DNA of 8,131 bases from Thermoplasmatota archaeon (GTDB lineage: Archaea; Thermoplasmatota; Thermoplasmata; UBA10834). Position 1 is the first letter of the stretch. Each line of letters starts with the position of its first letter. The translations under genes were made by a program, and so were the position numbers. Positions 5,143-8,131 of this stretch are shown here, in pieces. The notes under the pieces are model-generated. The model was not told the DNA's origin, made no database searches, and saw only the letters and a program-made list of their open reading frames with translations. Location of the stretch: assembly GCA_030836605.1 (NCBI GenBank), contig JAUPMC010000182.1, positions 1 to 8,131 on the forward strand, written 5' to 3'.

Positions 5143-6359
5143 AACTTCTTCGCCCTGTCCGCGACGCCCATCACGGTCGGCATCAGGTCCTTCCCGCGTA
5201 TCCTTCCCAGGGCCCCTGAGGCGACCGACATCTCGTCGAACTCCTTCACGTGGTCTATCCTCGCCCCGCCGCCGGATATGGCGACCGGCACCGGGTCCGC
5301 GCTGTGGTCCCTCACGCTCACGGGGGTCGAGTGATCCGCCGTCAGCACCACGACCACGTCCTCGTGCAGGTCCCTAAGCATGCCCTCGAGCATCGAGTCG
5401 ATGCTCTCGATCACCTGGACCTTCAGCCTGAAGTCGCCATCATGGCCCGCGACATCGCACGCCTTGACGTTCATGAACACGAAGTCGTGCGAGTCCAGCG
5501 CCCTCATCGCCGCGTCGCCCTTCGCCTTGTAGTCCGTGTCCAGTCCGCCCGTGGCCCCGGGGACGTCCAGCACGTCCATGCCGACCATCCGGCATATGCC
5601 CCTGACCAGCGTGACGCCCGCGACCGCGGCGCACTTGACGCCGTACATGCGCGGCATCGGCTCGAGCTCGCCGAGGCTGCCCGCGCCCCGGGGGAGGACT
5701 ATGTTCGCCGGAGGGAGTCCTTCAGCCCTCCGGTCCTTGTTCACCGGGGACTTGTCCAGCACCACGTGGGACATCCTGACGAACTCGTTCACTACCCTCG
5801 CGGTCTTCTCCGCCTCGGGCACGAGTCCCTTCGACTCGAGCACCTTGCCCTCGTGGTGCGGGTCGGCGTCCGTCACCCTAGGGTCGAGCCCCGGACCCCT
5901 GAGGAGCAGGACGCCCCTGTGCTCAGAGCCCTCCTTGAACATCACCTGGACATCGCCGATCTTGCGGCCTGAGAGCGCCTTGGCCAGCTCGGCCGTGCCG
6001 GACTTGATCCTCCCGGCCCGCCTGTCGGTGACGCTCATGGACTTGTCGACCGTGGCGAAGTTGCACCTGAAGGCCACATCGCCCTTCCGGACCTCGAGCC
6101 CCGCCCCCGCGGCCTCTATCGGGCCCCTGCCGGAGTACGCCTTGTACGGGTCGTAGCCGAACAGCGCCAGGTGCGCGGTGTCGCTCCCGGGGACGACCCC
6201 TGGGGCGATGACGTCCATGACCCCGTTCACCCCGTGCCGAGCGACGGCGTCCATGGCGGGCTTGCGGGCCGCCTGGAGCGGCGTCTTCCTGTCGAAGTCC
6301 TTCGCCGGACGGTCGGACATGCCGTCGCAGACGATCATGAGCATCTTCTTCTCGTTCAT
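5133..6359 (-). CDS. apgM: Archaeal 2,3-bisphosphoglycerate-independent phosphoglycerate mutase
   Basis: This 408-residue enzyme interconverts 3-phosphoglycerate and 2-phosphoglycerate in glycolysis and gluconeogenesis without a bisphosphoglycerate cofactor. It belongs to the archaeal branch of the alkaline-phosphatase superfamily, and its length matches the usual size of about 400-410. Visible motifs: CDGMSDRP (11-18) with metal ligand Asp12; PGSDTAHLALFGYDP (57-71) with Ser59 as the expected phosphorylated nucleophile; VTDADPHHEGK (162-172); KACDVAGHDGD (299-309) with likely metal ligands Asp302 and His306; ADHSTP (341-346) with Asp342 and His343; and RDHSADP (350-356) with His352. All expected active-site positions appear intact. 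The ATG at 6359 is chosen because MNEKKMLMIVCDG is a normal N-terminus and a TATA-like box lies about 30 bases upstream. There is no clear Shine-Dalgarno, suggesting a leaderless mRNA. The MFS gene lies upstream on the same strand, but the promoter sits between them, so expression is probably independent. Confidence 0.95.
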   Translation of the reverse strand: MNEKKMLMIVCDGMSDRPAKDFDRKTPLQAARKPAMDAVARHGVNGVMDVIAPGVVPGSDTAHLALFGYDPYKAYSGRGPIEAAGAGLEVRKGDVAFRCNFATVDKSMSVTDRRAGRIKSGTAELAKALSGRKIGDVQVMFKEGSEHRGVLLLRGPGLDPRVTDADPHHEGKVLESKGLVPEAEKTARVVNEFVRMSHVVLDKSPVNKDRRAEGLPPANIVLPRGAGSLGELEPMPRMYGVKCAAVAGVTLVRGICRMVGMDVLDVPGATGGLDTDYKAKGDAAMRALDSHDFVFMNVKACDVAGHDGDFRLKVQVIESIDSMLEGMLRDLHEDVVVVLTADHSTPVSVRDHSADPVPVAISGGGARIDHVKEFDEMSVASGALGRIRGKDLMPTVMGVADRAKKFGA

Positions 6360-6384
6360 GGACGTGTGCGGAATCGACCCGCCT

Positions 6385-6392
6385 GTAATTAA
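6385..6392 (-). promoter_or_regulatory. TATA-like box of apgM
   Basis: TTAATTAC on the minus strand begins only 2 bases after the MFS stop codon and is centred about 30 bases before the apgM ATG. Transcription would start within a few bases of that ATG, and no ribosome site is visible, fitting a leaderless message. Confidence 0.6.
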
Positions 6393-6394
6393 CC

Positions 6395-7555
6395 CTACCC
6401 CTGCGCGCGCTGGAACCTGGGGACGGCCGCGAGCGCCAGGGCGACCAGGCCCAGGAAGGCGCAGATGGTCATGACCACGCCGAAGCCGGCGCCCACGTAC
6501 AGCGGGGTCAGGGCGACCGGGGACAGCGCGAACCCGAGGAAGCGCAGGCTGTTGAACACGGACGAGGCCGTGCCCTTCATCGACGGCGGCACGGCCACGA
6601 CCATCGTGAGCAACGAGGACCACACGAACGACCCGCCCATGCCAGAGACGATCAGCAGCGCGATGAAGTCGTAGTAGGAGCCCGCGTACTGGAGGGCGAA
6701 GGCGGCGGACGCGCTCAAAGCGAACCCGACCGCCACGCAGCACCTCGGGCCCCTCTTGTCGACCATCGCGCCGGCCACCGGGGCGAAGAATATGCCCACG
6801 ACGCCGGACGCGGACAGGGCTATCCCGATCTCCTCGGGCGTGAGGGATAGCGGGCCCGCGTCCAGGTACTCGGACACGAAGGATATCATCCCGGCGAAGG
6901 CCATGAAGGCGAGGAAGCCCGCTCCGGACAGGCGCATGATGTGCCGGTCCCTGAAGGCGGACGAGAGCTGCCTCCTCACGGCGTCGACTGACACCCTTCC
7001 CGTTCCCTGCCGGTCGTCCTTGAACGCGAACCAGACCGCCACGAACATGGCCGCGGCAAGCGAAGCGACCACGAGGAACGCGAGGCGCCAGTCGATGTCG
7101 GCGAAGGCGCCTCCGAGCAGCGGCCCGATGGAGGCGCCCGCGGTGGTCGAGCTGCCGAAGTAGCCCATGGACCGCCCCTGCCTGCCAGTGCCCGCGATAT
7201 CCGACAGGAGCGCGACCAGGACGGGGTTGACGAAGGCGTACCCGACCCCCTGGATGACCCGGGTAACCATGAAGAGCTCGAGCGACGAGCAGAGAGCGGC
7301 CATGGCCGAGCCGGCAGCGTACAGCGCAAGGCCGAAGAGTAGGGTCGACCGCCGGTTGTACGCATCGGATATCGTGCCCGAGAAGAGCTGCATGATGGCG
7401 AACGGGAACATGAAGGCCGGGATTGAGAGGAGGATGTCAACGGGGTCGACGCCCCACGCGTCGCCCAGGGTGCCCAGGAGTGACAGGACCAGGTTCCCGG
7501 CGAGCGGCCCCGTGAAGCCGGCCACGTACACTATGATCTCCTTCGACCTCTGCAA
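6395..7555 (-). CDS. MFS transporter, drug-efflux (DHA1-like) type
   Basis: This 386-residue integral membrane protein has about 12 hydrophobic helices in two halves, with a charged central loop near 178-210 (FKDDRQGTGR onward). Three major facilitator motifs are visible. A motif A variant follows helix 2 (FSGTISDAYNRRS, 58-70). Motif B in helix 4 reads TRVIQGVG (98-105) with the conserved Arg99. The antiporter motif C in helix 5 reads GASIGPLLGG (140-149). A weaker motif A repeat, GAMVDKRGPR, lies in the second half. Motif C points to a proton-coupled exporter of small molecules; the substrate cannot be read. The likely start is TTG at 7555, because GGGGGTG (7560-7566) lies 4 bases upstream and the next ATG (MFPF, about residue 49) would remove helix 1. 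The tRNA-Ser gene lies 41 bases upstream on the same strand with no obvious TATA box between them. The stop is 2 bases before the apgM TATA box. Confidence 0.88.
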   Translation of the reverse strand: MQRSKEIIVYVAGFTGPLAGNLVLSLLGTLGDAWGVDPVDILLSIPAFMFPFAIMQLFSGTISDAYNRRSTLLFGLALYAAGSAMAALCSSLELFMVTRVIQGVGYAFVNPVLVALLSDIAGTGRQGRSMGYFGSSTTAGASIGPLLGGAFADIDWRLAFLVVASLAAAMFVAVWFAFKDDRQGTGRVSVDAVRRQLSSAFRDRHIMRLSGAGFLAFMAFAGMISFVSEYLDAGPLSLTPEEIGIALSASGVVGIFFAPVAGAMVDKRGPRCCVAVGFALSASAAFALQYAGSYYDFIALLIVSGMGGSFVWSSLLTMVVAVPPSMKGTASSVFNSLRFLGFALSPVALTPLYVGAGFGVVMTICAFLGLVALALAAVPRFQRAQG

Positions 7556-7559
7556 GCCG

Positions 7560-7566
7560 CACCCCC
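7560..7566 (-). promoter_or_regulatory. Ribosome site supporting the TTG start of the MFS gene
   Basis: GGGGGTG on the minus strand resembles GGAGGTG and lies 4 bases before the TTG at 7555. It is the main reason to accept a non-ATG start. The reading frame remains open upstream into the tRNA gene but has no better start near a ribosome site. Confidence 0.5.
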
Positions 7567-7596
7567 ACGATGCTCCCGACGGACGGGCCGATGAGG

Positions 7597-7683
7597 CGCC
7601 GAGGGGGAGATTTGAACTCCCGTGGTGTCAAGCACCAGTAGCTCTCGAGGCTACCGCCTTAAACCGGGCTTAGCTACCTCGGC
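7597..7683 (-). tRNA. tRNA-Ser, anticodon CGA
   Basis: The 87-base minus-strand sequence folds as a type II tRNA. The acceptor GCCGAGG (7677-7683) pairs with CCTCGGC (7598-7604), leaving a discriminator G at 7597. The D arm follows TA. The anticodon stem GTAGC/GCTAC encloses the loop CTCGAGA, giving anticodon CGA, which reads codon UCG. A long variable arm, TGGTG-CTTGA-CACCA, is typical of Ser and Leu tRNAs. The T arm is GGGAG-TTCAAAT-CTCCC. The discriminator G favours serine over leucine, which uses A. No intron is seen and CCA is not encoded; the next bases read CCT. Confidence 0.95.
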
Positions 7684-7717
7684 ATCCCGCGGACCGTGCC
7701 TCATGCATTACGGCTCT

Positions 7718-7726
7718 GGTATTTGG
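7718..7726 (-). promoter_or_regulatory. Possible TATA box of the tRNA-Ser gene
   Basis: CCAAATACC on the minus strand is centred about 40 bases from the mature tRNA 5' end, which would give a start near 7696 and a trailer-like leader of about 13 bases for RNase P to remove. The 60-base gap is shared with the divergent zinc-ribbon gene, and the same AT-rich patch could serve that gene. Evidence is position and base composition only. Confidence 0.35.
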
Positions 7727-7743
7727 TGTTTTCAATCAGGGGG

Positions 7744-8131
7744 ATGCCTGCGCAGGGTTCATGTGGGGGAGCGTGGTTCTCCACCGCAGGGGGAATCGGT
7801 CTGGAGTGTCCGAACTGCGGGGCCGAGAACGCGGAGGCCGCGCTGTACTGTGGGGGTTGCGCGGCCCAGCTGAGGGAGTTCACCCCCGTCGAGCGGGGTA
7901 ACGTCGTATCCGAGGAGCCCCCTCCTAAGCCCGGCAGGTCCGTCAAACGAAGGTCCTCCAAGCTATGGGCGATCATCGTGCTCGTCATGGGGGCCCTCCA
8001 GCTGGTCGAGATCGCAGCTGGCGAGGCGAACATCGCGGAGAGTGTCTTCGGCGTGATCTGCGTCGTGGCAGGGACAACCATGATAATCCTCTCGTGGAGG
8101 CAGGAGAGCCGCGGCGGCACGGACGCGTTGA
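7744..8131 (+). CDS. Zinc-ribbon membrane protein, cut off at the window end
   Basis: The frame stays open from before 7744 to the right edge; the TGA at the last three bases is out of frame, so the gene continues beyond the window. It begins with a zinc ribbon, ECPNCGAENAEAALYCGGC, with two CxxC pairs. A Pro- and charge-rich linker (SEEPPPKPGRSVKRRSSK) follows, and then two hydrophobic segments, LWAIIVLVMGALQLVEIAAG and SVFGVICVVAGTTMIILSW. This suggests a small membrane protein with a cytosolic zinc knuckle, a common archaeal arrangement of unknown function. The start is uncertain. The ATG at 7744 gives 19 extra residues of poor quality before ECPNCG, and its purine run AGGGGG touches the ATG, too close to act as a ribosome site. 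Related proteins usually begin Met-x-Cys-Pro, which here would be the CTG at 7801, preceded by GGGGGA six bases upstream. No specific function can be named. Confidence 0.7.
   Translation, partial: MPAQGSCGGAWFSTAGGIGLECPNCGAENAEAALYCGGCAAQLREFTPVERGNVVSEEPPPKPGRSVKRRSSKLWAIIVLVMGALQLVEIAAGEANIAESVFGVICVVAGTTMIILSWRQESRGGTDAL

Noticed and set aside
5250..5972. 240-codon plus-strand open frame
   Set aside because: It is antisense to the phosphoglycerate mutase active-site regions, and its His- and Arg-rich composition is typical of a shadow frame.
6360..6743. Upstream extension of the phosphoglycerate mutase frame
   Set aside because: It lies over the end of the MFS gene and the apgM promoter. 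The family N-terminus begins at 6359.
7701..8120. 139-codon minus-strand open frame at the right edge
   Set aside because: It is antisense to the zinc-ribbon protein, whose two CxxC pairs and membrane helices are better evidence. It also overlaps the tRNA promoter.
1..8131. Mobile element, CRISPR array or defence system
   Set aside because: No direct repeat array, transposase, integrase, terminal repeats or toxin-antitoxin pair was seen. The tRNA gene has no repeated 3' end in the window to suggest an integration site.

Overview
The window is from a GC-rich archaeon. The gene set is archaeal: a group II chaperonin (thermosome), an Nre-family DNA repair protein, a bacterio-opsin-activator type HTH regulator, the archaeal form of cofactor-independent phosphoglycerate mutase, and a tRNA-Ser gene without an encoded CCA end. 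Short AT-rich TATA-like boxes stand out in front of several genes, and some of the implied transcripts would be leaderless. The proteins lack the extreme acidity of haloarchaea. The HTH_10 and Nre content would fit a Euryarchaeota/Thermoplasmatota-type lineage, but that placement is an inference.

Layout. 1-110: 3' flank of the thermosome gene, with an inverted repeat, a GC hairpin and pyrimidine-rich tracts that may terminate it. 111-1763 (-): thermosome subunit with its own TATA box and Shine-Dalgarno (SD) sequence. 1832-2620 (-): SPL/COG1533-type radical SAM protein. 2623-3936 (-): Nre-type DNA repair protein, 2 bases upstream of the radical SAM gene, so the two form an apparent operon. 3937-4088: divergent promoter region. 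4089-4730 (+): HTH_10 regulator with a CxxC motif. 4839-5120 (+): small MIP18/DUF59 iron-sulfur assembly-type protein. 5133-6359 (-): phosphoglycerate mutase, convergent with the DUF59 gene; one hairpin holds both stop codons. 6395-7555 (-): 12-helix MFS transporter of drug-efflux type with a TTG start. 7597-7683 (-): tRNA-Ser(CGA). 7744 to the right edge (+): zinc-ribbon protein with two predicted membrane helices, cut off by the window end.

Most of the genes are housekeeping functions: protein folding, glycolysis/gluconeogenesis, Fe-S assembly, tRNA and transport. The most interesting unit is the Nre plus radical SAM pair, divergent from a possible redox- or metal-responsive HTH_10 regulator. 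It could be a small DNA-repair module, but that is an inference from gene order. I found no CRISPR array, insertion sequence, integrase or other sign of a mobile or defence island. No gene-free stretch exceeds 300 bases.
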